Made by a program: the position numbers and the translations under genes | Shown: piece after piece, positions 7,368 to 16,254 of the stretch | Position numbering within the stretch: the stretch's first letter is position 1 | How the letters are laid out: every line of letters begins with the position of its first letter | Source of the DNA: Planctomycetales bacterium | Lineage (GTDB): Bacteria; Planctomycetota; Phycisphaerae; SM23-33 | DNA: 18,448 bases | Direction of reading: 5' to 3' | Assembly (NCBI GenBank): GCA_030592655.1 | Contig: JAUVIQ010000031.1 | Location: 1-18,448 of the forward strand | Notes under the pieces: model-generated | Told to the model about the DNA's origin: nothing | What the model saw: only the letters and a program-made list of their open reading frames with translations | The model's database searches: none

Positions 7368-7880
7368 GTGGACAGGCTTAGCGAAGAACAAGTTGCAATG
7401 TACTATCCTCGTTTATTCCGGACAGCGCTGCGACTGACAGGCAGCCATGAAGATTCCGCCGACCTGACACAACAGGCGTTCTGCAAGGCGGTGAGCCATT
7501 GGGGGCAATTCGACGGTAAATGCCAACCCGCAACGTGGCTCCACGGCATACTCATCAACTGTGTGCGGGACTGGTTCCGCAGGAAGGCTCGCCGGAATAC
7601 CGAGGAGTTCCATGAATGGGCCCTGGAGAATGTGGTTTCGGACCGGGACAGTGCGGCAGAGAGGCTTGACCGACAGGAACAACTCGATTTTCTGCGCCGG
7701 GCCATTGAGGATCTTCCTGATGATACTCGTCCGGCCTTCGTTGCAGCAGTCATTGACGGCCACACCTACAAGGAAGTCGCCGAGATGCTTTCGGTTCCGG
7801 TGGGGACAGTCGCTCACCGCATTTACCGTGCCCGCCGGAACCTTCGCAATGCGATGCCCGAATTATTTCTGGAGACGTAA
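7368..7880 (+). CDS. ECF-type RNA polymerase sigma factor
   Basis: This is a 170-residue sigma-70-family factor with only regions 2 and 4, the usual size for the extracytoplasmic-function group. Region 2 (about 13-77) carries YPRLFRTALRLTGSHEDSAD, then LTQQAFCKAVSHW, then ATWLHGILINCVRDWFRRK. These are the core-binding and -10 recognition helices. Region 4 (about 105-160) ends in a helix-turn-helix: LPDDTRPAFVAAVIDGHTYK, then EVAEMLSVPVGTVAHRIYRA. The start is GTG with AGGA (7360-7363) just upstream; the next in-frame ATG (residue 11) would cut into region 2. It is the first gene of the operon. The anti-sigma-like gene begins three bases after its stop, so the two are surely cotranscribed and probably translationally coupled. 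It most likely directs RNA polymerase to promoters that include its own operon. Confidence 0.93.
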   Translation: MDRLSEEQVAMYYPRLFRTALRLTGSHEDSADLTQQAFCKAVSHWGQFDGKCQPATWLHGILINCVRDWFRRKARRNTEEFHEWALENVVSDRDSAAERLDRQEQLDFLRRAIEDLPDDTRPAFVAAVIDGHTYKEVAEMLSVPVGTVAHRIYRARRNLRNAMPELFLET

Positions 7881-7883
7881 CAA

Positions 7884-8801
7884 ATGAATGAGGAACTGCA
7901 AATCACGCTTGAAAGCCGTATTCAGGAATTGCTGGCGGGCCAGTCGGGTCAGGCGGAGACGGCTGAATTGCTCGCCGTGATCGCGCGGGACGACGATGCC
8001 CGTCGGATACTGTCTGATATGGTGGAACTCCAACGGCAATCCCGCCGGAGCCTTGGCTGCGACGTGGACGCTGATGATCTCCAGACCTCCATCGCCGGAA
8101 CAATCGACTCGCTGCGTTCGATGCGCAGCGCCACGGTCGAATCCGTCCGCACGCAGCGAAAAAGACGAGGTCGGAGCGTACGTATCCTTATCGGGCGGAT
8201 CGCCTGGCCTATACGCGCCGCCGCGATGGTGGTAATCGGAGTATCCGTATTCCTGGCGGTAACGGCTCGCCATGACAGCCGGATGTTGCGGGACCAACTT
8301 GCACGGATGGACAGGACCGTTACCTTTCCAAAACCGACTACCGACGAACTGGCGGGTATGCGTCTGTTGTGGAAACAACTCTCCGAGGGCAGCGGCGACT
8401 CCAGACCATGGGTTTTCCTTTCGAACGGCACCGGCCAGTTCGCATATGTGCCGTCCGACCGCCACGCAGCGGATACCGGCGGGTTGGTTCTGCTGCGATG
8501 TATGATTGTCGGCGAGGACAAGCAGGGTGCGATGCGGATGAACCTCTTGCTTCCGGCCCGGCAGGCGGTGCGGCTGACCGTTCCGGAGGCGGGGCGACTC
8601 GTCGGTCAGCCGGTTCAGTTAACTGTCTCGTCCTCGAATGAATGGGCGGGCATGGGGCTGAAAGTAGGGGACGGTCCGGCCGGTGTGCAGGGGCGAGTTC
8701 AAATCGGCGGCGGCGCTGCTGAAATCGGTCAGTTCCGTCTCGACGGCCAAAAGATGAAGGTGTTCCTCCAGGCGATGACACTGAATGGCGAGGTTATCTG
8801 A
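7884..8801 (+). CDS. Single-span membrane anti-sigma-like protein
   Basis: The role is deduced from position and topology. It follows the sigma gene by three bases, with GGAG at 7871-7874 as ribosome site. The 305-residue product has an N-terminal cytoplasmic part of about 105 residues (two likely helices, 1-55), one membrane segment (about 107-128, IAWPIRAAAMVVIGVSVFLA), and an extracytoplasmic domain of about 175 residues. That layout fits an anti-sigma factor that holds the sigma factor at the membrane and senses the periplasm. It lacks the HxxxCxxC zinc motif of ZAS-type anti-sigma factors, so direct sequence proof is missing. The C-terminal domain looks beta-rich (GMRLLWKQL, then SRPWVFLSNGTGQFAYV, then VRLTVPEAGRLVG). 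It could be a ligand-sensing domain, although an unrelated membrane protein cannot be excluded. Confidence 0.75.
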   Translation: MNEELQITLESRIQELLAGQSGQAETAELLAVIARDDDARRILSDMVELQRQSRRSLGCDVDADDLQTSIAGTIDSLRSMRSATVESVRTQRKRRGRSVRILIGRIAWPIRAAAMVVIGVSVFLAVTARHDSRMLRDQLARMDRTVTFPKPTTDELAGMRLLWKQLSEGSGDSRPWVFLSNGTGQFAYVPSDRHAADTGGLVLLRCMIVGEDKQGAMRMNLLLPARQAVRLTVPEAGRLVGQPVQLTVSSSNEWAGMGLKVGDGPAGVQGRVQIGGGAAEIGQFRLDGQKMKVFLQAMTLNGEVI

Positions 8802-8818
8802 TCCGAAAGGGGCGTATT

Positions 8819-10021
8819 GTGTCGGGCAAAAGCGTGTGCATCTTGTTGGCGGCGGGAGCGGCGGCGGTTGTCGTGCCCTGGTCGGTCGGCCAGGAGACGC
8901 GCCCGGCGAGATCCCGACCTGCGGCGCTTGCGGGACCACGGATTTCCATCAACCTCTCAAGTCCCGCCGGAACGGCTGACCGCCCCGCTGTCCCAGCCCT
9001 GGCGGGCGGTACGATAACCGTAACTCTCGTCGGTGAACCGAAGACTAGGTGCCTGTGGCAGTTTGGGTATCGCAGTACCGCGATCAAACGGGGGCGTTTG
9101 CAACTCGATAACAAAGGCGCCGGGCGGTTCAAACTGGTTTTGCCCGACGTACGCGGCAGGGCTGAATGCACGCTGATGATCATCACGGACGAAAGAAAAG
9201 TCTCTCGCCGATTGACTGTATTTCCTTCGGCCAGACTGGCCGGAAATGCCAAACTCATCAAGGCCTGCCGGTTCGCCGTTATCGACGACAGCGGCGGGAT
9301 TCAGAAGGCCCTGAAGGCGGAGAGAGTGGTTTTTGAAAACCTTACCACCCAATTGTTGCAGGACAGTTTCGACGGTGGTGTGGTAATCCTGGCCGGGTTC
9401 AAAAAGAAAGTGTTGCTCAAAATCGCCTTTCGGAGACTTGAGAGTCGGATTAAGAAAGGGCTGTTTGTTGTTATCGTCAATCCGCCCGGGAAGTGGCGGG
9501 CATGGGATATATCTCGGCGGCGTCTGTCTCGACCGCTGAAGTCAACGGTGTCCTTTTCCGGGGATTTAGGCAGGGCGATCAGACCGGGGGACCTCGGCGC
9601 CGGGCCGTGGCGATCAGTGCTCTACGCTGAAAATCAGTGGGAGATACCGGCCTGGGTCGCGGATTTCGGGAGCAGGTTGTTATGGTTTATGATCCACAGG
9701 GGCAGGTCTTGGCCTGCGCCGGCGTGGGTTACGGATGTCGGCGTGGGGCTGCGGCGGTTTGTGCTTTATTGCCAAAGGCGGTGGAGGGTACTGGCGTGGG
9801 TTGAGGAGATTTCCAAAGATGATGCGGGAAAACCACATCGCCTCAAACATCCGTTGATCGTCGTGCGGCGGATCGGAAAGGGAAACGTGATCACAGTTCT
9901 GTTGCCGCAAATGTCCGACCCCATGACCGACGCGGCAGGAAGAGCGGTTCTGGATGAACTGATGCTTTGGATACTGGCACAACGTTTTGTTAAACCTTTA
10001 GATAAGGAGAAGAGATCATGA
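8819..10021 (+). CDS. Exported protein with GATase-like frame and 24-residue tandem repeat
   Basis: This is a 400-residue protein starting at GTG with AAGGGG (8807-8812) six bases upstream. Residues 1-24 form a Sec-type signal peptide (alanine/valine-rich, cut near VGQ). About 60-140 is a small beta domain. From 150 on, the sequence resembles the class I glutamine amidotransferase-like or ThuA-like fold seen in secreted planctomycete proteins: FAVIDDSGG, then GGVVILAGF, then KGLFVVIVNPPG, and later PLIVVRRIGKGNVITVLLPQ followed by a helix. No catalytic Cys-His-Glu triad is evident, so any enzyme role is doubtful. Between these halves lies an insert of three 24-residue repeats (264-335) with Trp at 274, 298 and 322. 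Its stop overlaps the ATG of the next gene (ATGA), so it is translationally coupled to the CsgG-like protein. Confidence 0.7.
   Translation: MSGKSVCILLAAGAAAVVVPWSVGQETRPARSRPAALAGPRISINLSSPAGTADRPAVPALAGGTITVTLVGEPKTRCLWQFGYRSTAIKRGRLQLDNKGAGRFKLVLPDVRGRAECTLMIITDERKVSRRLTVFPSARLAGNAKLIKACRFAVIDDSGGIQKALKAERVVFENLTTQLLQDSFDGGVVILAGFKKKVLLKIAFRRLESRIKKGLFVVIVNPPGKWRAWDISRRRLSRPLKSTVSFSGDLGRAIRPGDLGAGPWRSVLYAENQWEIPAWVADFGSRLLWFMIHRGRSWPAPAWVTDVGVGLRRFVLYCQRRWRVLAWVEEISKDDAGKPHRLKHPLIVVRRIGKGNVITVLLPQMSDPMTDAAGRAVLDELMLWILAQRFVKPLDKEKRS
9608..9823 (+). repeat. Three 72-bp coding repeats (24 residues each)
   Basis: Three tandem units lie at 9608-9679, 9680-9751 and 9752-9823. The aligned anchors are exactly 24 residues apart: Trp274/298/322, AWV at 278-280/302-304/326-328, and acid at 282/306/330. 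A hydrophobic pair followed by Tyr or His recurs at 267-269, 291-293 and 315-317, and Gly284 matches Gly308. The DNA of the AWV codons is also at a strict 72-base step. The units are diverged, so they reflect an old intragenic duplication. Confidence 0.85.
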
Positions 10022-11133
10022 TCAGAAAAATGGTAGTAACGTGTGTGTTGTTGGGGGTTTGGATTTTTGCCGGCGCGGCGGAAAAGACTCCGGAGAAAAA
10101 GAAGAAGTTGCCGAAGACCAGGCCGGCTCCCGTTCGGATTACGGCGGCGGTGCTGGATTACGAAGGGACCCTGCCCGGCAACAGGAATCTCGGCTCGCAG
10201 ATCGCCGATATTCTCACTGCCCGGCTGAGTATCGAAGAGTCCTTCGACCTGGTGGAGCGCGCCAAACTCGGCAAGATTTTCGATGAACACAAACTCAAAC
10301 TGGTTGGTATGGTCGATCAGGACCAGTCCGCCAAGGTGGGCAAACTCGTGGGGGCAAGGCTGCTGATTATGGGCAAAGTCTTCACGATGGACAAGAAACT
10401 GATGATAGTTACGAAGGTAGTCGGCGTCGAGACCGGGAAGGTCAGAGGCACGTTCCGCACCCTGGAACTTAGCAAGCCGCTGTCCGATGGTCTCATGCTT
10501 CTGTCTGAAGATATCGCGTCGCTGATAAAGAAAAACGCCGTCAAACTCCTGCCCAAAGGCAGCAGTGTTGTCGATACGCTCGCGGAAATTCGCAAAAAGT
10601 TGGGCAAGCGGCCTCGCCCGACGGTGGCAGTGATCGTAATCGAGGAACACAAGGTCCGCCGGATCGCGCCGGTGATCATAATCGACCCTGCCGTCGAAAC
10701 CGAGATCAAGAAGATGCTCATATCCTGCGGATTCAAGGTAGTCGATACCGGCCAAAACGCCCTGGCCGACTGGGCGAAGAATATGATGAAGGGCAGGAAG
10801 CGACCCTGGCCTCCCGCGCTGGACAAGGCCGACTACGTTATTGTCGGAGAGGCCTTCAGTGAATTCGCACTGCGGACGGGCGACCTGGTTACCTGCGCCG
10901 CCCGTGCCGAAATCAACATAATCGACCGCAAAACGGGCAGGATCGTCCTGGCCGACCGGCATACCGACCGGGCAGTGGACCTTGCCGAAAATATCGCCGG
11001 AAAGACCGCGCTGCAAAAGGCGGGGCGAAAACTTGCCGTTCGAACACTGAAACACTTCGCAAAAACGCTGCCGCAGAAACCTGCAAAAGCGGAAAAAGGC
11101 AAAGCGAAGAAACCAGCCGAAAACAAGAAATAA
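10018..11133 (+). CDS. Exported protein with two CsgG-like domains
   Basis: This is a 371-residue protein. A signal peptide (1-20, cut near AGA) has no lipobox. Domain one (about 38-172) follows the CsgG family pattern closely: ITAAVLDYEG, then GSQIADILTARLSIEESFDL with VERAKLGKIFDE, then GKLVGARLLIMGKVF and a strand IVTKVVGVETGKV. Domain two (about 198-345) repeats the alpha/beta plan: RPTVAVIVIEE, a helix 224-236, then GFKVVDTGQNALADW, then DKADYVIVGEAF and AARAEINIIDRKTGRIVLAD. The tail (352-371) is Lys/Ala/Pro-rich. CsgG itself is a lipid-anchored outer-membrane pore; this protein has no lipid anchor and no evident membrane strands, so a soluble periplasmic role is more likely. FlgO/FlgT- or TolB-N-type folds are alternatives for domain two. 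Its ATG overlaps the preceding stop by four bases, after a good AAGGAG. Confidence 0.85.
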   Translation: MIRKMVVTCVLLGVWIFAGAAEKTPEKKKKLPKTRPAPVRITAAVLDYEGTLPGNRNLGSQIADILTARLSIEESFDLVERAKLGKIFDEHKLKLVGMVDQDQSAKVGKLVGARLLIMGKVFTMDKKLMIVTKVVGVETGKVRGTFRTLELSKPLSDGLMLLSEDIASLIKKNAVKLLPKGSSVVDTLAEIRKKLGKRPRPTVAVIVIEEHKVRRIAPVIIIDPAVETEIKKMLISCGFKVVDTGQNALADWAKNMMKGRKRPWPPALDKADYVIVGEAFSEFALRTGDLVTCAARAEINIIDRKTGRIVLADRHTDRAVDLAENIAGKTALQKAGRKLAVRTLKHFAKTLPQKPAKAEKGKAKKPAENKK

Positions 11134-11170
11134 AAATCAGCCACAAAGATAACTTAAAGGAGTACCGGCA

Positions 11171-12091
11171 ATGAAAAAGATTGCAGCATTATTGGTCTTC
11201 CTGATAGTCGGCGGACTACAGTTGACTTCCGTTACGTCGAAGCCGCCGACCAAGCCGGCCACCAAGTCGTCGGAAGCACGGTCCAGACCGGTCCGGCGGG
11301 TCGTTTTCGCTGCGCCGATGGAAAACGTTACAGGCCAGGAGCAGTACGACCCTGCTGCCGCCGGGATGGGCGACCTGGTGGCTGTGCTGCTTGCACGACA
11401 GAAGCACATCACCGTCGTCGAGCGCCAGCGGCTCCTGGCACTGACGGCTGAACAGGCTCGCTCACTTAAAGGCCTGACGGGCGATAAGTATGCAATCGGG
11501 GCCGGCAAACTGCTCAAGGCCGATACCGTGCTCACCGGCAGATTGTTCCTCATTAAGGGCAAACTCACCGTCAGCGCCAAGGTCATCGACATCGCCACTG
11601 CGCGGGTTGTCGCTGCCGACCAGTTGTCGTGCAGGCCGGAATACCTCATGGAGGCAGCCCTCCAAATGGCCCGCCGACTCGGCAAACAAATGGCGATGCC
11701 TCTGCCGAAAATCGACCTGAAGAAGATCGACAAGTCGCCCATCGCCAGCCTCCATTTCGCCAAGGCGCTGAGCCATTATTACGCCGGCAACATGGATGCC
11801 GCCATTATGCAGTTCATGCGGACGATGGACCTCGACCCGGACTACATTGAAGCGCACTACTGGTCGGCAATGGCCTACTCGCGCCTCGGCGAGGACGCCC
11901 ACGCGGTTATCGAGTGGGAAAAATTCCTCAAACGTCAGCCAAAATCAAAACACGCCGAACAGATCAAAAAAATGCTGGAAAAGGCGAAAGCACGCGAAAA
12001 GGATTCCGCCGTCGAACGGCTCGGCCCCAGGAGCCGCCCTGCGAAAAAGACCGCGACGACTAATCCTTCGGAGAAAGGCAAAGGCAAATGA
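11171..12091 (+). CDS. Exported CsgG-like plus TPR protein
   Basis: This is a 306-residue protein with AAGGAG eight bases before its ATG and a Sec signal of about 22 residues, without lipobox. A linker rich in Lys, Pro and Thr follows. Residues 42-152 form a CsgG/FlgO-like domain: RRVVFAAPMENVTG, then GDLVAVLLARQKHITVVERQ, then GAGKLLKADTVLTGRLFLIK and VSAKVIDIATARVV. Residues 194-260 hold two tetratricopeptide motifs (HFAKALSHYYAGNMDAAIMQ, then FMRTMDLDPDYIEAHYWSAM, then AYSRLGEDAHAVIEWEKFL) that should bind a protein partner. The C-terminal tail is basic (RPAKKTATTNPSEKGKGK). It starts 37 bases after the previous stop and overlaps the next start by ATGA, so the giant downstream protein is made in step with it. 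It is essentially the N-terminal half of that giant as a separate protein. Confidence 0.85.
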   Translation: MKKIAALLVFLIVGGLQLTSVTSKPPTKPATKSSEARSRPVRRVVFAAPMENVTGQEQYDPAAAGMGDLVAVLLARQKHITVVERQRLLALTAEQARSLKGLTGDKYAIGAGKLLKADTVLTGRLFLIKGKLTVSAKVIDIATARVVAADQLSCRPEYLMEAALQMARRLGKQMAMPLPKIDLKKIDKSPIASLHFAKALSHYYAGNMDAAIMQFMRTMDLDPDYIEAHYWSAMAYSRLGEDAHAVIEWEKFLKRQPKSKHAEQIKKMLEKAKAREKDSAVERLGPRSRPAKKTATTNPSEKGKGK

Positions 12092-15000
12092 GACTGACGC
12101 GACTTGCTTGTCTGCTCACAGCCGTTGTGATTCTTTCGGCGGCGCTGCCGGCGTCCGCTGCGACGAATGTGGCTGTTTTTAACTTCCAGATGACCTCCGA
12201 TACGCCGGAATGGGTCTGGCTGGAGAAGGGACTGTCCGACCGAATTGCCACCGACTTCACGCAAAGCCGCGTGCTGACGGTAACGGCCAGGGATGCAATG
12301 CAGGTGCTCGCCCAGAAACTCAACTGGGTGCCGGAAATGGCTACAACCGATCCGAAGCGGATGAAGCAGATTCGCCGGCAACTGCGGATCGAGAACATCG
12401 TCAGCGGCATTTACAGCATCGAGGACGGCCGGCTGACGATCACCGCCCAGATTGTCAATGTGAAGACCCGGCAGGAGTTGGCGCGGAAGGTCGTTACCGG
12501 CAAGGCTGACGATGTGCTGAAACTTCAGAGGCGACTGTCAGCCGAGTTGATAAGTTGGTTCACAAAGACCCCGGCCAGGCAGATTCTCCCGACGCTTCCG
12601 GTCTGGACTCGAAGCCTCCCGGCAATGAAGGCCCTGTACGAAGGTATGGACCTTTACGACCAGGGCCGATATGCCGAAGGCTGGCTGAAGTTCCGCCAGG
12701 CCTCGCGCAAGGACCCGGCCTATATTGAGGCTCAGTACTGGGTCGGGAAGATGTACTACTTCATGGCCCGCTACGAGCACGCCCGCCGGGCGATTGAGAA
12801 GTTCGTCTATATGGATGAGACACATCCACGCATCATTGACGCGGTGATCGAATACCTTCATACCTACGAGAATTGCGATGTGTCCGTCGATGTGCTACGG
12901 GAAGTCTATGCCAAAATCGCACAGCGCTTTCCTAAAGTGAAGATGCCCAGTTGGCCAAACTTCGATCTCGAAAGGGAGTTGCCGATACGGACAGCCGTAC
13001 TTCTAGGCCACGCCGGGCGGTACAAAGAAGCGGGTTTGATGCTCGATGACGATTGGGAGAACTGGGGCAGATACTGCATGTATGCCCACCGCTGCCTCAC
13101 CGGCGAATCGTTTCCGAAGGAGACCGTTGAGAAGTGGTACCGTTCCAAGATGGCCTACTATGACCGACATAACGGGAAGTTCCGAAGATGGGGAGTTCAG
13201 AAACAACTGGTTAGGGCGTACTCGGATAAGGCCCGGTCCACAACGATTACCAAATCCGCTTCAAGTATGTGCATATCGCAGGACCTGGTCAGGTCCGGAA
13301 CGGTTGTGCGATATCACTTTGCGCCAAGTGGGTACGTGGCAGAGTCTATTCGGATTCTTCCGGTAATAAAGGACACGAAGGGCCGGATAAAGATAATCGT
13401 CAGTAAGGACCTTCGCGGGGACATTGGCGAGAAGTCAGCCGATCTTGCCAGGGCCGTCAAGGATGGCGTTCTGTTCGACAACCTTCCCCCGGCAGGTATT
13501 CTGCACATTCGCTGCGAAATTCATCCGGATAAGTCGGATGAGCCGGTGGAAGTCTTCGAAGACGTGCTCTGGCGCATGCGCCTCGAAACGGAATTCAAGA
13601 AACTCGGTCCTCACGGTTCGATTGACGTAGCGTGCACGAACGCCTCCGAATTTCGCGTTGACGTGGACGGGCGGCTGGGACGGTGTGGCTCCGGGCTGAT
13701 TGGACTGCTGAAACCGGGAGAACACACACTTCGATTCTACAGTCCTAACGGCAGGAAGCACCTGGGCGAACGAACACTCAAGTTCACAGTCGAGGTCGGG
13801 AAAACAAAACGCCTGGTCGCACACCTGCCGTGGAAAACCGACAGTCCCTGGGCCGACTGGTCTTGTGGAACGCTGGCCGACTCCAGCCATCCCGGAAACA
13901 TTGTTTCTTTACTGGGCTTCCCTTTCGGGGAAGCGCCTAGCATCGTTATGGACGGTCAGGCCGTCAGGATTGTTTGGTCCTATGCGTATGATATCTGGTT
14001 TTCGGCGAGTACGGATGGACGGACCTTTACCGCCCCCGCGAAGATCAACCTGCCGGTATCGAGTGGCTGGCAAGAACACTGTCCCAAGTGTTTTCGGGAT
14101 GAATCGGGCCGCTACATCCTGACGTTCCTCTCCAATCGTGATTCGCAGCACCGGAGTATGTTGTACATGTGCTGGAGCCGCGATTTCGTCCACTGGAGCG
14201 CGCCGGCCTTAGTTCTGAACAGCACTGTGAATGCCCGATACGACATCATCCAGGACAGCCGTGGAAGATACCTGTTGTCTGTCTTTCACAGGTACAAGGC
14301 CGCTATTTTTGCCAGCCGGGACACCATCCATTGGGAGCATCTTGGCCGGGTCCCGTGGCGCATCAGTAATGCCGGTGCGTCGATGAAACTACTTGAGCGG
14401 GACGATGGCACGTATGAACTGATCGGGCGGCGACAACGGTGGAACACCCCGGCCCAGAAATATGAGCCTGCCTATCTCATGCGATATGTCAGCAATGATG
14501 CGGTCAACTGGAGCAAGGGAGAGGTGATTTACAGACTAAAGGCTTGCCCGTTCCCCATTTCGGCCATACATCGCAACGGGCGCACACTAATTGCAGCCTC
14601 ATATAAGGTGCCGAGGAGTCGCGGGGATCGCCGGTTCTTCCTGCTCCGGGAACAGGCCGACGGCACATGGGAGCGCAGCGAGGAAGTCAAGGCTTCCCCC
14701 GATTACAGTCCGGGAATCGCACATCATCCAAAGTGGGGGTATGCCCTTGCCTGGTGCCGGCCCACCCTGATGTTTAGTAACACCTCCCCCTCGAAGGGAT
14801 CGGGTCCGTACATCCTGCGCGGGCCGGGTTTCGAAAAGTTCCGTTTTGTGCAGGTCGAACCTTACAAGCCCGAACCCGTGGTTGCGAAGAGGCCGCCGAA
14901 GCATAAGCCGACACTGCCACCGGGGCAATTGTGGTTTGAGGCCCAGGACGCCGCCAGCGGCGTCACCAGCGAGGTCCTGACGGTAAAAGGAAAAGAACAT

Positions 15001-16218
15001 TTCAAGAAGCCACCGCCGGTCGCCGTAATCCTGACATCTCGCGCGCAGGTAGCGGCCCTGAAATCCGGCGACTTGGCGTTTCACGTGGCCGTCGATTGGT
15101 CAAATCCGAAATTCAAGTATCCCGACAAGATATACCTCGACTTTACAGGCAAAGGGGACTTCAGAAGTGCCCGTCTCCTGAAACGCACGATGCTGATGCG
15201 CGAACCTTCGCAACAATCCTATACGTGCGAATTCTTCGCTGAATCACTCTCCCTGAAGTATGATGGCCGAACCTATCCGGTACACCTCAAGTGTCAATAT
15301 GCCAAATCGCCGTATGTCGAGGAGTTAAGCCTCAGGCTGGGGACTGTTGCCAAGGGTCTGTGCTATTTCGGCAAGAGGCTCTACCGTGTCCACGTCTTGG
15401 ACGCAACCAGCAACCTGCGTTTCAACGACATTTCAAAGCCCGCCGTAAGCCAAGGTGGCTATATCAAGTTTGGTTGTGGCGATTTTGTATGGGTTTATCC
15501 CGCCAAAGGTCCCGCCAAGCCTGCCGATACCGACATGTGCGCGGGTTACGGACAACCGATTTGCGTGAATGGCGTGCTCTACAATGTGGAAGTATCAGCC
15601 GATGGTACAAAGGTCAGCGCTAAACCGTATGCCGGCGAGACCGCCAAAGTTCGGATCAATCACCCGTCGTGGCGCGTATGGTTTCTGGGTAAAAAACATA
15701 CCTTTCTGTTTTCAGGCGGACTCAAACCCGTTCTCGTACCACCTGATCGTTACCATTTGTGGGGATACTGGGAGTACACAAGCGCCAACAGGAAAAAATC
15801 ACCTTGCCTCCGAGTGTCTGACCTGAACCCGCAAGGCCGGCGACTGATTGCTACAGTTACGGCAGATAAGACGAATGAGATCGCGATTGGTTCCCCGCTC
15901 ACCGGCGTTCTGGAAGCCCAACCACAAGGTCAGGCTGTCAGGTTTCAATTTGGGGTTGTGGGTGTCGGCGGCAGTGCGATCCTGGGTATTGATCCGCCGG
16001 GTGGTAAGGGCGGATCGTCCGCACCCATAGTCGAAATCGTCGATTCGCAAGGTAAACGGGTCGGTTCGCTCGAGATGGAATATGGGGGTGATGGCCACTT
16101 CTACACCGCAACCTGGCGTAACCGCAAAAAGTTAACCGGCAAGTTCACTGCAGTAGTGCAGTGGGATACGCTCGGGTTCAAATTCAAGACCGAGAAAATC
16201 ACGTTCACAATCGAGTAA
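12088..16218 (+). CDS. Giant exported CsgG-TPR-PEGA-propeller protein
   Basis: This is a 1376-residue secreted protein. A signal peptide (1-24, cut at ASA-ATN) is followed by a CsgG/FlgO-like domain (25-165: NVAVFNFQM, LEKGLSDRIATDFTQSRVLT, IRRQLRIENIVSGIYSI). A TPR region (about 183-255) opens with LYEGMDLYDQGRYAEGWLKF. A diverged middle region follows. A PEGA-like beta domain (about 507-580) runs from GSIDVACTNASEFRVDVDG to LLKPGEHTLRFYSPNG. A sialidase/GH43-like propeller (about 605-930) has four degenerate Asp boxes at 641, 697, 743 and 802 (STDGRTF, SRDFVHW, SRDTIHW, SNDAVNW). A proline linker (about 930-945) leads to a 430-residue beta-rich tail with no family I can name. No catalytic residues of a glycosidase could be assigned, so binding is as likely as hydrolysis. 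It overlaps the upstream TPR gene by ATGA, and a paralogue follows. Confidence 0.85.
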   Translation: MRLTRLACLLTAVVILSAALPASAATNVAVFNFQMTSDTPEWVWLEKGLSDRIATDFTQSRVLTVTARDAMQVLAQKLNWVPEMATTDPKRMKQIRRQLRIENIVSGIYSIEDGRLTITAQIVNVKTRQELARKVVTGKADDVLKLQRRLSAELISWFTKTPARQILPTLPVWTRSLPAMKALYEGMDLYDQGRYAEGWLKFRQASRKDPAYIEAQYWVGKMYYFMARYEHARRAIEKFVYMDETHPRIIDAVIEYLHTYENCDVSVDVLREVYAKIAQRFPKVKMPSWPNFDLERELPIRTAVLLGHAGRYKEAGLMLDDDWENWGRYCMYAHRCLTGESFPKETVEKWYRSKMAYYDRHNGKFRRWGVQKQLVRAYSDKARSTTITKSASSMCISQDLVRSGTVVRYHFAPSGYVAESIRILPVIKDTKGRIKIIVSKDLRGDIGEKSADLARAVKDGVLFDNLPPAGILHIRCEIHPDKSDEPVEVFEDVLWRMRLETEFKKLGPHGSIDVACTNASEFRVDVDGRLGRCGSGLIGLLKPGEHTLRFYSPNGRKHLGERTLKFTVEVGKTKRLVAHLPWKTDSPWADWSCGTLADSSHPGNIVSLLGFPFGEAPSIVMDGQAVRIVWSYAYDIWFSASTDGRTFTAPAKINLPVSSGWQEHCPKCFRDESGRYILTFLSNRDSQHRSMLYMCWSRDFVHWSAPALVLNSTVNARYDIIQDSRGRYLLSVFHRYKAAIFASRDTIHWEHLGRVPWRISNAGASMKLLERDDGTYELIGRRQRWNTPAQKYEPAYLMRYVSNDAVNWSKGEVIYRLKACPFPISAIHRNGRTLIAASYKVPRSRGDRRFFLLREQADGTWERSEEVKASPDYSPGIAHHPKWGYALAWCRPTLMFSNTSPSKGSGPYILRGPGFEKFRFVQVEPYKPEPVVAKRPPKHKPTLPPGQLWFEAQDAASGVTSEVLTVKGKEHFKKPPPVAVILTSRAQVAALKSGDLAFHVAVDWSNPKFKYPDKIYLDFTGKGDFRSARLLKRTMLMREPSQQSYTCEFFAESLSLKYDGRTYPVHLKCQYAKSPYVEELSLRLGTVAKGLCYFGKRLYRVHVLDATSNLRFNDISKPAVSQGGYIKFGCGDFVWVYPAKGPAKPADTDMCAGYGQPICVNGVLYNVEVSADGTKVSAKPYAGETAKVRINHPSWRVWFLGKKHTFLFSGGLKPVLVPPDRYHLWGYWEYTSANRKKSPCLRVSDLNPQGRRLIATVTADKTNEIAIGSPLTGVLEAQPQGQAVRFQFGVVGVGGSAILGIDPPGGKGGSSAPIVEIVDSQGKRVGSLEMEYGGDGHFYTATWRNRKKLTGKFTAVVQWDTLGFKFKTEKITFTIE

Positions 16219-16254
16219 GAGCGGACCGTTTTGCCGCTGGGCTTGGAATGACGA

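Noticed and set aside
9766..11055. A long minus-strand open frame opposite the repeat protein and the two-domain CsgG-like gene
   Set aside because: The plus-strand genes have ribosome sites, a coupled ATGA junction and family motifs; the minus frame has none of these.
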